A stretch of DNA of 64,000 bases from NCBI RefSeq assembly GCF_001941945.1, contig NZ_CP015585.1:186001-250000 (forward strand). The letters run 5' to 3'. A program made the position numbers and the translations under genes. Under the pieces are notes generated by a model that saw only the letters and a program-made list of their open reading frames with translations, did not search any database and had not been told where the DNA came from. Source of the DNA: Roseomonas gilardii. GTDB taxonomy: Bacteria; Pseudomonadota; Alphaproteobacteria; Acetobacterales; Acetobacteraceae. Below, one piece after another: positions 38,483-47,327 of the stretch. Each line of letters opens with the position of its first letter. The first letter of the stretch is position 1.

Positions 38483-39457
38483 ATGGCCCATCCCCGCCGC
38501 CAGCTGTCCGAGCGCCCGGCTTCCCGCGACCACTACGCCGAGATCACCAGCCAGGTGATCGCGGCACTGGAGGCGGGCACCCTGCCGTGGCGCCGTCCCT
38601 GGGACCAGGACAAGGCCGGGGCCGGTCCGCTCTCGCCGCGCAATGCCACCACCGGCCGCCGTTATCACGGGATCAACGTGCTGTTGCTCGGCATGACGGG
38701 CATGGCCTTCGCCGGCACCGACCCCCGGTGGCTGACCTACAGGCAGGCCGAGGCGAAGGGCTGGCAGGTCCGCCGCGGCGAGCGCGGCTCGCGCGTGTTC
38801 TTCTTCCGCAAGCTGACCCTGCGCGACGGCGAGGCCGCGCCGGATGCCGGCGGCGAGGGGGAGGGGGCCACCCGCACCGTGCCGGTGCTGCGCGCCTACA
38901 CCGTGTTCCACGCGAGCCAAGTGGACGGCATCGCCCCCTTCGAGGCGCCGTCCGTCGAGGAGGCGTCCTGGCGCACGCCCGTGGCGGCCGGGACCATCAT
39001 GCGCAACAGCGGCGTGGCGTTCCGCGAAGGCGGCGACCGTGCCTTCTACTGCCCCGCCACCGACCACATCCAGCTGCCCCCACGCGCCGTCTTCGCGAGT
39101 CCGGAAGGCTACTGCGCGACGGCGCTGCACGAGCTGGCGCATGCCTCCGGCGCGAAGCACCGGCTCGACCGCGACCTGACCGGCCGCTTCGGCAGCCAGG
39201 CCTACGCGCAGGAGGAACTCCGCGCCGAACTCGCCTCCTGCTTCATCGGCGCCGAGTTAGGCCTGCCCTGCGATATCCCCAACCACGCCAGCTACGTGGC
39301 GTCGTGGCTCCGGACGCTGCGCGAGGACAAGCGCGAGATCTTCCGCGCCGCCGCGGAGGCACAGCGCATGGCCGACTACCTGCTGGCCTTCCACCCCGGA
39401 TACGCCCGGATCGCGGCCGAGGAGGCGGGGCGCGACGAGGCCGGTGACGAGGCGTGA
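38483..39457 (+). CDS. ardC: ArdC-type antirestriction protein
   Basis: A 324-residue protein that shields incoming plasmid DNA from restriction. The N-terminal DUF1738 single-strand-binding domain has the family opening YAEITSQVIAALEAGTLPWR and NATTGRRYHGINVLLL. The C-terminal metallopeptidase-like domain contains HELAH (H216-H220) within CATALHELAHASGAKHRLDR and the following EELRAELASCF. Length matches the family. It sits behind leader copy 5; its stop overlaps the next start (GTGA). ArdC genes are typical of the leading region of conjugative plasmids. Confidence 0.95.
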   Translation: MAHPRRQLSERPASRDHYAEITSQVIAALEAGTLPWRRPWDQDKAGAGPLSPRNATTGRRYHGINVLLLGMTGMAFAGTDPRWLTYRQAEAKGWQVRRGERGSRVFFFRKLTLRDGEAAPDAGGEGEGATRTVPVLRAYTVFHASQVDGIAPFEAPSVEEASWRTPVAAGTIMRNSGVAFREGGDRAFYCPATDHIQLPPRAVFASPEGYCATALHELAHASGAKHRLDRDLTGRFGSQAYAQEELRAELASCFIGAELGLPCDIPNHASYVASWLRTLREDKREIFRAAAEAQRMADYLLAFHPGYARIAAEEAGRDEAGDEA

Positions 39458-40464
39458 GCGCCACCCTGCGGCAAGGCGAGGCAGGGGGCACCCCCAGCCT
39501 GCGCTCCTACGACCACGTCGTCCTGTTCACCTCCGGCGGCAAGGACGCCACGGCGTGCCTGCTGCACCTGCTGGAGCAGGGCGTGGACCCGGACCGCATC
39601 GAGCTGCACCACCACGAGGTGGACGGCCACGGAGCCACCTTCATGGACTGGCCGGTGACGGGCGCCTACGTCGCCGCCCAGGCGACGGCCTTCGGCCTGC
39701 CGCTGTTCCGCTCCTGGCGCGAGGGCGGCTTCGAGCGGGAGATGCTGCGCCAGGATGCACCGACGGCGCCGATCCTGTTCGAGACCCCTGACGGGCTCAT
39801 GAGGGCAGGAGGCGCGGGGCCACGCAACACCAGGCTGCGGTTCCCCCAGGTCTCGGCCGACCTCTCGGTGCGCTGGTGCTCGGCCGCGCTCAAGATCGGC
39901 GTCGGCGCCGCCACGATCGCCGGTCAGGACCGCTTCCTGGGCCGCCGCACCCTGGTCGTGACCGGCGAGCGGGCGCAGGAAAGCGCGGCGCGGGCACGCT
40001 ACGCCACCTTCGAGCCGCACCGCACCGACACGCGCGGCGGCACACGCCGGTCGCGCCATGTCGACCACTGGCGGCCGGTCCATGCCTGGGACGAGGCCCG
40101 GGTCTGGGAGGCGCTGCGACGTCACGGCGTGCGGCCGCACCCGGCCTACGAACTGGGCTGGTCGAGGCTGTCCTGCATGGCCTGCATCTTCGGCTCGGCG
40201 GCGCAGTGGGCGACGATCCGCCATATCGCGCCAGCGCTGTTCGAGCGCATCGCGGCCTACGAGGAACGGTTCGGCCGCACCATCCAGCGCGCCCGCTCGA
40301 TCCGCGCCCTGGCCGATATTGGCCGCCCCTACCCGGTTGCCCTCGCCCGTCCCGACCTCGTGGCGCTTGCCCTGGGCGAGACCTGGGATCTGGCGATCCT
40401 GGGGACGCCCCCGGCCTGGACCCTGCCGGCAGGCGCCTTCGGCGAGGCCGCCGGGCCTTCCTGA
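39454..40464 (+). CDS. PP-loop ATPase / PAPS-reductase-like enzyme
   Basis: A 336-residue member of the phosphoadenosine-phosphosulfate-reductase superfamily. The PP-loop FTSGGKDATACLLHLLEQG (S27-D31) binds ATP. SADLSVRWCSAALKIGVG and a C-x-x-C pair in WSRLSCMACIFGSA (C241, C244) follow, similar to DndC-like and tRNA-thiolation enzymes. It likely activates a substrate by adenylation for sulfur or nitrogen transfer. Translationally coupled to ardC (GTGA overlap), so a nucleic-acid-modification or anti-restriction role is a reasonable guess. No dndA, B, D or E genes are nearby. Confidence 0.82.
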   Translation: MSATLRQGEAGGTPSLRSYDHVVLFTSGGKDATACLLHLLEQGVDPDRIELHHHEVDGHGATFMDWPVTGAYVAAQATAFGLPLFRSWREGGFEREMLRQDAPTAPILFETPDGLMRAGGAGPRNTRLRFPQVSADLSVRWCSAALKIGVGAATIAGQDRFLGRRTLVVTGERAQESAARARYATFEPHRTDTRGGTRRSRHVDHWRPVHAWDEARVWEALRRHGVRPHPAYELGWSRLSCMACIFGSAAQWATIRHIAPALFERIAAYEERFGRTIQRARSIRALADIGRPYPVALARPDLVALALGETWDLAILGTPPAWTLPAGAFGEAAGPS

Positions 40465-40505
40465 CCATACCCCTGTTTCCACCCCCGCACACAAGGGAGG
40501 CCCCC

Positions 40506-41141
40506 ATGGGCTGGCTCGTTTCCGATCGCCCCCTGACCCACGAAACGCCGGCCGCCTATCTGGCCCGGGAGTTCACCTGCGCCAACGAGACCAACCGCAT
40601 GGAGGTGCTCGCCGCGAGCCAGGTGAAGGGTGCCGTCTACCTGGCGGTGCGCCACACCTCCCTCACAGGTGAGCGGGCTGGCCGCTCCTACGTATTCTGC
40701 GCCGTCGTACTCGTCTTCAACAACGCCCGGCAGGGCTTTGGCCGAAAGACCATGGACGAGAGCTGCGGCCCCTGTGAGGTCGACTGCCCGGCCCGGATCA
40801 TGGCCCTGCTCTCGCCGATCGAGGACATCCCCAATCCTGGCTACGCAGCGGATTGGCGCGCACGGGTCGCCGCGGCGGCAGCCTTGCGCCGCGAGGCGAC
40901 CGCCAGCGGCCGGAACCTCGATCCCGGACAGCGGATCAGCCTTACCCAGCAGATCAGCTTTGACGGCGGGCGGGTCGTCACGAGCGAGTTCGAGGTCGTG
41001 CCGACGCCGCCCGGCCGGCGCGGGCCGATCTTCCGGCCCGTGGGGCACGACTTCCTTTGCCGTGTGCCCCGTCACCTCCTCGCCACGGCGATGCACGTCG
41101 CGGGCGGCGCCGCTGACACAGCATCCCGGAGCATGCCGTGA
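40506..41141 (+). CDS. DUF6927-like protein
   Basis: A 211-residue protein that starts MGWLVSDRPLTHETPAAYLA and continues VKGAVYLAVRHTSL and YVFCAVVLVFNNARQGFGRK, the pattern of conserved plasmid/phage proteins of unknown function. A C-x-x-C (DESCGPCEVDCP) follows. Start at 40506 after GGGAGGCCCCC. It is in the same direction as ardC and the PP-loop gene, 41 bp away, and overlaps the next small gene by 4 bp. Confidence 0.7.
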   Translation: MGWLVSDRPLTHETPAAYLAREFTCANETNRMEVLAASQVKGAVYLAVRHTSLTGERAGRSYVFCAVVLVFNNARQGFGRKTMDESCGPCEVDCPARIMALLSPIEDIPNPGYAADWRARVAAAAALRREATASGRNLDPGQRISLTQQISFDGGRVVTSEFEVVPTPPGRRGPIFRPVGHDFLCRVPRHLLATAMHVAGGAADTASRSMP

Positions 41142-41290
41142 TCGCCCAGGCGGAGGTCCGGGACGGCAACACCAGCGAGGCGGGCCTGCGACGCCTACGC
41201 CAGTCGGAGAGGACCGAGGCGTACCGGCGGATGGTGCTCATCCTCACGGTCGGCAGGAGCGAGACACAACCCGACCTGCTGCTGCCCTGA
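41138..41290 (+). CDS. Small 50-residue protein coupled to the DUF6927-like gene
   Basis: A GTG at 41138 overlaps the preceding stop (GTGA). The frame encodes a mostly helical, charged peptide (EAGLRRLRQSERTEAYRRMV, then a short hydrophobic stretch) and stops at 41290. Coupling geometry is like that of its neighbours, but no family is recognised and its size makes the call uncertain. Confidence 0.45.
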   Translation: MIAQAEVRDGNTSEAGLRRLRQSERTEAYRRMVLILTVGRSETQPDLLLP

Positions 41291-41407
41291 CAGCGGGGCC
41301 AGCGTCTAAGCCTCCTGAAAGCCTGAAAGCCTGAAAGCCTGAGTTCAGGAAATCCCGAAAGCTGGAAAGCAGGAAAGAAGGAAAGAGAGAATCAGGGGCG
41401 AGAAGCT

Positions 41408-41590
41408 GCTGGCATCCCGGCCGTCCCGGCACCGCTGCGCTCCATGGCCGGCAGCGCAACCCAGCCCGTCTAGGCCGCAACCCTGCGGGCCGCGTCCTGC
41501 GCCGGCCAGGGCCGCTCCCCGGCCATGGTGCCGGCCCGCCCGCGCTGCCCGCGGCGGAGGGGTCATAGGAACAGACCCACAGGAGGCTCC
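41408..41590 (+). promoter_or_regulatory. Intergenic repeat, type B copy 1
   Basis: GCTGGCATCCCGG, GGCACCGCTGCGCTCCA, GGGCCGCGTCC, CAGGGCCGCTC and TGGTGCCGG occur in the same order and spacing as in the copy at 48858. It is GC-rich and can fold extensively (GGCCATGG and CCATGGCC-like arms). Preceded by an A/G-rich stretch (GGAAAGCAGGAAAGAAGG). It ends in GGAGGGGTCA, as does copy 2. The block 41291-41590 contains no other gene. Confidence 0.5.
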
Positions 41591-41701
41591 ATGGGAAACA
41601 GGTACGAGGCCTGCCATTCGCACAGCCAGTTCCCCGGCACCGCCGTCACCGTGACCGCCCCCTGGCCGCTGCGCCAGAGGCCGCCGTCCTGGCTGGCCTG
41701 A
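41591..41701 (+). CDS. Possible 36-residue peptide
   Basis: ATG at 41591 has a very strong CAGGAGG site 5 bp upstream and opens a 36-codon frame (MGNRYEACHSHSQFPGTAVT...). It lies between the type B repeat and the large methylase/helicase gene. A leader peptide or small plasmid protein is possible; no similarity is recognised. Confidence 0.38.
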   Translation: MGNRYEACHSHSQFPGTAVTVTAPWPLRQRPPSWLA

Positions 41702-41836
41702 CAGCCTGAGCGGCGCCTGAACGGCCCGCTCACCCCAGAACCTCCACCCCTCATCCATCCACCGCATCGCACAGGTCACCCGGCCGCCCGCATGGGCCGC
41801 CGGGCGGCCGCGCATGCGCGCTCGGGAACCCACGCC

Positions 41837-44800
41837 ATGGCCAAGGCCAAGTCCTCCCTCGACCAGCTCAGCCTGTTCGACACCACCGCCCTGACCTCCT
41901 TCTCGATCGACGGTGGCGGCTTCGGCACGCTGCTGCCGCCCCTCGATGCGACGGAGGAGGAGCCGGACGACGCGCCGATCGCGCCCGCCGTGCCGCGCGT
42001 GGTCGCCCACGACTTCCGCCTCGCCGGCGACCGTGGCCTCGCCAGCGGCTGGAAGGCCCGTGCCGCCGGCAACCTCGCCGCCATCCAACTGATGCAACGC
42101 ATCGAGGCCGAGACCCGCCCGGCAACCGCCGAGGAGCAGGCGGTGCTGGCGCGCTTCACCGGCTACGGCGCCTCCGATCTGGCCAACGCCCTGTTCCGCC
42201 GCCCCGGCGAGGCGTGGCGGGAGGGCTGGGCCGAGCAGGGCGACGGGCTGGAGCAGGCCGTGTCCGCCGCGGAGCTGGCCAGCCTCGCCCGCTGCACGCA
42301 GTATGCCCACTTCACCCCCGAATACGTCGTGCGCGCCGTCTGGGCCGGGCTGACGCGGCTGGGCTTCCGCCAGGGTGCCGTGCTGGAGCCCGGTTGCGGC
42401 ACCGGCCTGTTCCTGGCCCTGAGGCCGGAGGGGATGGCGGACTGCTCCACCGTGACCGGGGTGGAGATGGACCCGGTCACCGCCCGTATCGCGGCGCTGC
42501 TCTACCCGAAGGCCTGGATCCGCCAGGAAGACTTCACCCGCGCCCGTATCCCCGAGACCTTCGACCTCACCCTCGGCAACCCGCCCTTCTCGGACCGCAC
42601 GGTGCGGGCCGACGATCCCGCCGGCAAGCTCGGCCTCAAGCTGCACGACTACTTCATCGCCCGCGCCGTCGAACGCCTGAAGCCCGGCGGATTGGCCGCC
42701 TTCGTCACCAGCCACGGCACGCTGGACAAGGTGGACCCCAAGGCGCGCGAGCACATCGCGGGGATGTCGGACCTGGTGGGCGCGATCCGCCTGCCCGCCG
42801 GCAGCTTCGCGGCGGCGGCCGGCACCGACGTCGTGGTGGACATCCTGTTCCTGCAGCGCCGCGAGCGCGGTGCCGAGCCGAACGGGGTGGCGTGGACGCA
42901 TCTCGAGGAGGTGGTCCCGGCCGAGGCCGGCGAGGCGGCGATCCACGTCAACGCCTGGTTCGCCGCGCACCCAGAGACGGTGCTGGGCCGCCACGGATGG
43001 ACCACCGGCCCGTTCGGCCTGGCCTACGACTGTGCCCACGACGGCCGTGACCTGGACGCCGCCCTGGCCGAAGCCGTCACCCGGCTCCCGCAAGGCATCC
43101 ATCAGCCGCCGGCGGACCCTGTGGCCGCGCTCCCGGCGAGGACCGCCGTCCGGGCCGGCACCGCCGCCGAGGGCGCGACGATCAAGGAGGGCTCCTACCT
43201 GGTCGGCGAGGGCGGCGTGCTGCTGCAGCTGGTGGACGGCACCGCCGAGCCGGTCGCGGTGAAGTCCGGCAAGGGCACGGTCGGCCTGTTCGCCAGGCAC
43301 GGCCGCATCATCCGCGGCCTGATCCCGATCCGCGACGCGGTGCGCGAGGTGATCCGCGCCCAGGAGGCCGACCAGCCCTTCGGCGCCGCCCAGATCCGGC
43401 TGCGCACCGCCTATGGCGCCTTTCTGCGCGCCTTCGGGCCGATCAACCTGACCAACGTCAGCACCAGCACGGATGAGGAAACGGGTGAGGTCCGCGAGAC
43501 CGTGCGCCGGCCCAACCTGCAGCCCTTCCTCGACGACCCGGATTGCTGGCTGGTCTCCTCGATCGAGGAGTACGACCCCGAGACCGGTACCGCCTGCAAG
43601 GGGCCCATCTTCACCGAGCGAGTGATCCACACCCCGGCCGAGCCGGTGATCGTCTCAGCGGCCGACGCGCTGGCCGTAACGCTGGCCGAACGCGGCGTGG
43701 TGGACCTCGCCCATGCCTGCGACCTGCTGGGCCGCGGCCGCGAGGAGGTACTGGCCGAGCTGGGCGACACCGTCTTCCTCGACCCTGGCCTGACCACCGA
43801 GGGCTTCGAGGCCTGGCAGACCGCCGACGAGTACCTGTCGGGCCAGGTGCGCCGCAAGCTCGCCGCCGCCCGCGCCGCCGCGACGCTGGACGCGCGCTAC
43901 GCCCGCAACGTCACGGCGCTGGTGCGGGTGCAGCCCGAGGACCTGCGCCCCTCCGACATCACCGCCCGGCTCGGCGCCCCCTGGATCCCGGCCGGGGACG
44001 TCGAGGCCTTCATCCGCGAGGTGATCGGGGTGGCGACGCTGGTGCGCCACACCGTCGAGGTGGCGCACTGGAGCATCGACGTCCACCGTTTCGCGGGGCT
44101 GGCCTCCGCCACCTCGGAGTGGGGGACGCACCGCCGCCACGCGGGCGAGCTGCTGGACGATGCCCTGAACGCCTCGATCCCGCAGATCTGGGACGTGTGG
44201 AAGGACGCCGACGGCGAGCACCGGCAGCTCAATGCCCAGGAGACCGAGGCGGCGAAGGACAAGCTGGCGAAGATCAAGGGCGCCTTCGAGCGCTGGGTCT
44301 GGACGGACAGCGACCGCGCCGAGCGTCTGGTGCGCCTGTATAACGACGCCTTCAACAGCCTGGTGCCGCGTCACTTCTCGGGCGAGCACCTGCAGCTGCC
44401 GGGCGCCTCCGCGGTGATCCAGCTGCGCCCGCACCAGAAGCGCGTCGTCTGGCGTATCGTCTCCTCAGGCCAGACCTACGTCGCCCACGCGGTCGGCGCC
44501 GGCAAGACCTTCACCATCGCCGCCGCGATCATGGAGCAGAAGCGCCTCGGCCTGATCTCCAAGGCCATGCTGACCGTGCCCGGCCACTGCCTGGCCCAGG
44601 CCTCGCGCGAGTTCCTGCAACTCTATCCGGGTGCCCGCATCCTGGTGGCCGACGAGACCAACTTCTCCAAGGACAAGCGGGCGCGCTTCCTGGCCCGGGC
44701 GGCGACGGCCAACTGGGACTGCATCATCATCACCCACTCGGCCTTCAAGTTCATCGCTGCCCCGGCGGCTTTCGAGCGTGGTCTCGTACAGGCCCAGCTC

Positions 44801-46909
44801 GACGCCTACGCGGCCCTGCTGGAGAAACTCGACGGCGACGACCGCATCGCCCGCAAGCGCATCGAGCGCATGAAGGAGGGCATGCAGGAGAAGCTCGACG
44901 CGCTCGCCTCGACCAAGGACGATATGCTGACCATCGCCGAGATGGGCGTCGACCAGGTGATCGCCGACGAGGCGCAGGAGTTCAGGAAGCTCTCCTTCGC
45001 CACCAACATGGGCAACCTCAAGGGCATCGCCCCGGACGGCTCGCAACGGGCCTGGGACCTGTTCGTGAAGTCGCGCTTCGTGGCGACCGTGAACCCGGGC
45101 CGGGCGCTGATCCTGGCCTCCGGCACTCCCATCACCAACACCCTGGGCGAGATGTTCACCCTGCAGCGCTTCATGCAGCCGGAGATGCTGGAGGAGCGCG
45201 GCATCCAGGAGTTCGACGCCTGGGCCGCCAACTTCGGGGACACGCGCACCGAGCTGGAGCTGCAGCCCTCCGGCCTCTACAAGCCGGTGACCCGCTTCTC
45301 GGAGTTCGTCAACGTCGCCGACCTGATCGCCATGTTCCGCTCGGTCGCCGACGTGGTGCTGAAGGACGACCTGCGCCAGTACCTGAAGCTGCCCGCGATC
45401 CAGACCGGCCGGCGCCAGATCGTCACCGCCCCCGCCAGCCCGGCCTTCAGGGATTACCAGAGCGCCCTCGCGGCCCGCATCAAGGCCATCGAGGCGCGCA
45501 AGGGCAAGCCCGAGAAGGGGCAGGACATCCTGCTCTCGGTCATCACCGACGGCCGCCATGCCGCCATCGACCTGCGTTTCGTGGTGGCGGAGGCGGAGGA
45601 TGAGCCACACAACAAGCTCAACGCGCTGATCGGCAACGCCTTCCGCATCTGGTCGGAGACGCGCGGCAAGGTCTTCCGCAACCCGGACGGCACGCCGCAC
45701 CCGACCCCCGGTGCCACGCAGATGATCTTCTCCGACCTCGGCACCGAGGGGGCAGCAGCGACGCGGGGCTTCTCGGCGTACCGCTGGATCCGCCAGCGCC
45801 TGATCGGCCTCGGCGTGCCCGCCGAGCGCATCGCCTTCATGCAGGACTACAAGAAGGCTGAGGCCAAGCAGGGCCTGTTCAGCAAGCTGAACAACGGCCA
45901 GGTGGATTTCCTGCTCGGTTCCTCCGCCACCATGGGAACGGGGGTGAACGCCCAGCGCCGGCTGGTGGCGCTGCATCACCTCGACGTGCCCTGGCTGCCC
46001 TCCGAGATCGAGCAGCGCGAGGGCCGCATCGAGCGGCAGGGCAACCAGAACGACGAGATCGGCCTCTACGCCTACGCGACCCTGGGCTCGATGGACGCCC
46101 AGATGTGGCAGAACAACGAGCGCAAGGCGCGCTTCATCGCGGCGGCGCTGGGCGGCGACCGCTCGATCCGCCGGCTGGAGGATATCGGCTCCCAGGCGAA
46201 CCAGTTCGCCATGGCCAAGGCCATCGCCTCGGGCGACCCCCGCCTGATGCAGAAGGCTGGGCTGGAGGCCGAGATCGCCCGGCTGCAGCGCCAGCGGGCG
46301 GCGCATTTCGACGACCAGCACGCGGTGCGGCGGCGCGTCGCCGAGGCGCGCTCGGCCATCGGCCGTGCCACCCAGGCCATCGCCGACACCGAGGCGGACC
46401 TCGCCCGCCGGGTATCGACCCGGGGCGAGGAGTTCCGCATGGAGGTGCAGGGCCAGACCTTCGCCGAGCGCAAGGTGGCCGGGGCCGCCCTGCTGAGGGT
46501 CCTCCGTACCGTGCAGTTCGAGGGCCGCCAGGGCGATTGGGAGCTCGGCATGGTCGGGGGCTTCCCGCTGATGCTGGAGGCCCGACGCTACCGCCAGGGG
46601 GCCGAGCTGAAGATCCACCTGCTGCTGGGCCGCACCCACGGTCCGCAGGAGGTCGAGGTGGAGGGCGATCTGTCCGCGCTCGGGTTGGTGACCCGCCTCG
46701 AATACGCGCTGGGGCGCTTCGAGGCGGAATTGGCCGGGCACCGGCGGGGCCTGGAGGAAGCCGAGCGCCGTCTGCCGGCCTACCAGGCCCGGCTGGGCGA
46801 TGCTTTCGAGTTCCAGGCCGAGCTGGACGCCAAGCTGTCTGAAATGCAGGCGCTGGAGGCGGATCTGGCGCAGAGTGGCAAGGAGGCGCCGATTGCCGCG
46901 GCAATTTGA
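41837..46909 (+). CDS. N6-adenine methylase / SNF2-type helicase fusion
   Basis: A 1690-residue plasmid protein. The N-terminal part is a methyltransferase: SAM site VLEPGCGTG (182-190) and catalytic NPPF (248-251), as in N6-adenine methylases. The middle is not recognised. From about residue 860 a superfamily 2 helicase follows: Walker A GAGKT (887-891), DEAQ (D1044), ASGTPITNTLGEMF (motif III) and the C-terminal lobe SSATMGTGVNAQRRLVALHH with IEQREGRIERQGN (motif VI). A coiled C-terminus closes the protein. Similar giant proteins on phages (DarB) and plasmids protect DNA from restriction. Start at 41837 follows weak GGGAACC; longer frames are possible. Confidence 0.93.
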   Translation: MAKAKSSLDQLSLFDTTALTSFSIDGGGFGTLLPPLDATEEEPDDAPIAPAVPRVVAHDFRLAGDRGLASGWKARAAGNLAAIQLMQRIEAETRPATAEEQAVLARFTGYGASDLANALFRRPGEAWREGWAEQGDGLEQAVSAAELASLARCTQYAHFTPEYVVRAVWAGLTRLGFRQGAVLEPGCGTGLFLALRPEGMADCSTVTGVEMDPVTARIAALLYPKAWIRQEDFTRARIPETFDLTLGNPPFSDRTVRADDPAGKLGLKLHDYFIARAVERLKPGGLAAFVTSHGTLDKVDPKAREHIAGMSDLVGAIRLPAGSFAAAAGTDVVVDILFLQRRERGAEPNGVAWTHLEEVVPAEAGEAAIHVNAWFAAHPETVLGRHGWTTGPFGLAYDCAHDGRDLDAALAEAVTRLPQGIHQPPADPVAALPARTAVRAGTAAEGATIKEGSYLVGEGGVLLQLVDGTAEPVAVKSGKGTVGLFARHGRIIRGLIPIRDAVREVIRAQEADQPFGAAQIRLRTAYGAFLRAFGPINLTNVSTSTDEETGEVRETVRRPNLQPFLDDPDCWLVSSIEEYDPETGTACKGPIFTERVIHTPAEPVIVSAADALAVTLAERGVVDLAHACDLLGRGREEVLAELGDTVFLDPGLTTEGFEAWQTADEYLSGQVRRKLAAARAAATLDARYARNVTALVRVQPEDLRPSDITARLGAPWIPAGDVEAFIREVIGVATLVRHTVEVAHWSIDVHRFAGLASATSEWGTHRRHAGELLDDALNASIPQIWDVWKDADGEHRQLNAQETEAAKDKLAKIKGAFERWVWTDSDRAERLVRLYNDAFNSLVPRHFSGEHLQLPGASAVIQLRPHQKRVVWRIVSSGQTYVAHAVGAGKTFTIAAAIMEQKRLGLISKAMLTVPGHCLAQASREFLQLYPGARILVADETNFSKDKRARFLARAATANWDCIIITHSAFKFIAAPAAFERGLVQAQLDAYAALLEKLDGDDRIARKRIERMKEGMQEKLDALASTKDDMLTIAEMGVDQVIADEAQEFRKLSFATNMGNLKGIAPDGSQRAWDLFVKSRFVATVNPGRALILASGTPITNTLGEMFTLQRFMQPEMLEERGIQEFDAWAANFGDTRTELELQPSGLYKPVTRFSEFVNVADLIAMFRSVADVVLKDDLRQYLKLPAIQTGRRQIVTAPASPAFRDYQSALAARIKAIEARKGKPEKGQDILLSVITDGRHAAIDLRFVVAEAEDEPHNKLNALIGNAFRIWSETRGKVFRNPDGTPHPTPGATQMIFSDLGTEGAAATRGFSAYRWIRQRLIGLGVPAERIAFMQDYKKAEAKQGLFSKLNNGQVDFLLGSSATMGTGVNAQRRLVALHHLDVPWLPSEIEQREGRIERQGNQNDEIGLYAYATLGSMDAQMWQNNERKARFIAAALGGDRSIRRLEDIGSQANQFAMAKAIASGDPRLMQKAGLEAEIARLQRQRAAHFDDQHAVRRRVAEARSAIGRATQAIADTEADLARRVSTRGEEFRMEVQGQTFAERKVAGAALLRVLRTVQFEGRQGDWELGMVGGFPLMLEARRYRQGAELKIHLLLGRTHGPQEVEVEGDLSALGLVTRLEYALGRFEAELAGHRRGLEEAERRLPAYQARLGDAFEFQAELDAKLSEMQALEADLAQSGKEAPIAAAI

Positions 46910-46920
46910 ATGGCTCCTGG

Positions 46921-46943
46921 AATATCCATAAAATATGGATATT
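46921..46943 (+). promoter_or_regulatory. Operator of the Phd-like antitoxin
   Basis: AATATCCATA (46921-46930) and TATGGATATT (46934-46943) are a perfect 10-bp inverted repeat with a 3-bp spacer, ending 19 bp before the antitoxin start. Perfect A/T-rich palindromes in this place are normal for autoregulated antitoxins. Confidence 0.72.
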
Positions 46944-46962
46944 CTGGATCGCGGAGGTGCCG

Positions 46963-47223
46963 ATGCGTCAGTTTACCACAGCCGACCTGAACAAGCAGGT
47001 CGGCACCATCACCGACGTGGCCCGTCGCGAGCCGGTGCTCATTACCCATCACCGCAAGCCCCGCTACGTGCTCATGTCGGTGGAGGAGTACGCGAAGCTG
47101 AGCGGACGGGAACTGGAGGACCACCAGCGAGCTTTCACGCTCGACACCATGCCCGAGGACGTCGCGGACGGGCTGCTCGCCCTGGCGGACCAGTACGAGC
47201 GGAGACGGACGGATGGTGGCTGA
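46963..47223 (+). CDS. Phd/YefM-type antitoxin
   Basis: An 86-residue antitoxin with the Phd/YefM N-terminal DNA-binding fold (FTTADLNKQVGTITDVARRE, then PVLITHHRKPRYVLMSVEEY) and an acidic, flexible C-terminus. Start at 46963 behind GGAGGTG, downstream of a perfect palindromic operator. A following frame starts at a GTG at 47216 inside the end of the gene but stops after 25 codons where IS-like sequence begins, so the toxin seems lost. It may now be a solitary antitoxin or anti-addiction factor. Confidence 0.85.
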   Translation: MRQFTTADLNKQVGTITDVARREPVLITHHRKPRYVLMSVEEYAKLSGRELEDHQRAFTLDTMPEDVADGLLALADQYERRRTDGG

Positions 47224-47255
47224 GCGGCCGGAGACCGGCCTCGTCTCAGCTACCG

Positions 47256-47319
47256 CTTTGCCTTGCAAGCTAGGGATAATGACGGTCGCCTAGTTTCGGG
47301 AAGCGCTGAGTAGGGTGGT
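47256..47319 (+). repeat. Fragment related to an IS110-type element end, copy 1
   Basis: This 64-bp stretch (CTTTGCCTTGCAAGC, then CTAGTTTCGGGAAGCGC) matches 59928-59991 without gaps at about 80% identity. In the second copy it continues from a readable IS110-type transposase C-terminus, so both are interpreted as remnants of the same element's right end. Here it replaces the missing toxin of the Phd-like gene. Confidence 0.55.
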
Positions 47320-47327
47320 GAACGGAC

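Noticed and set aside
41345-46741. Two ~760-codon minus-strand frames opposite the methylase/helicase gene
   Set aside because: Shadows; the plus strand has all the conserved motifs.
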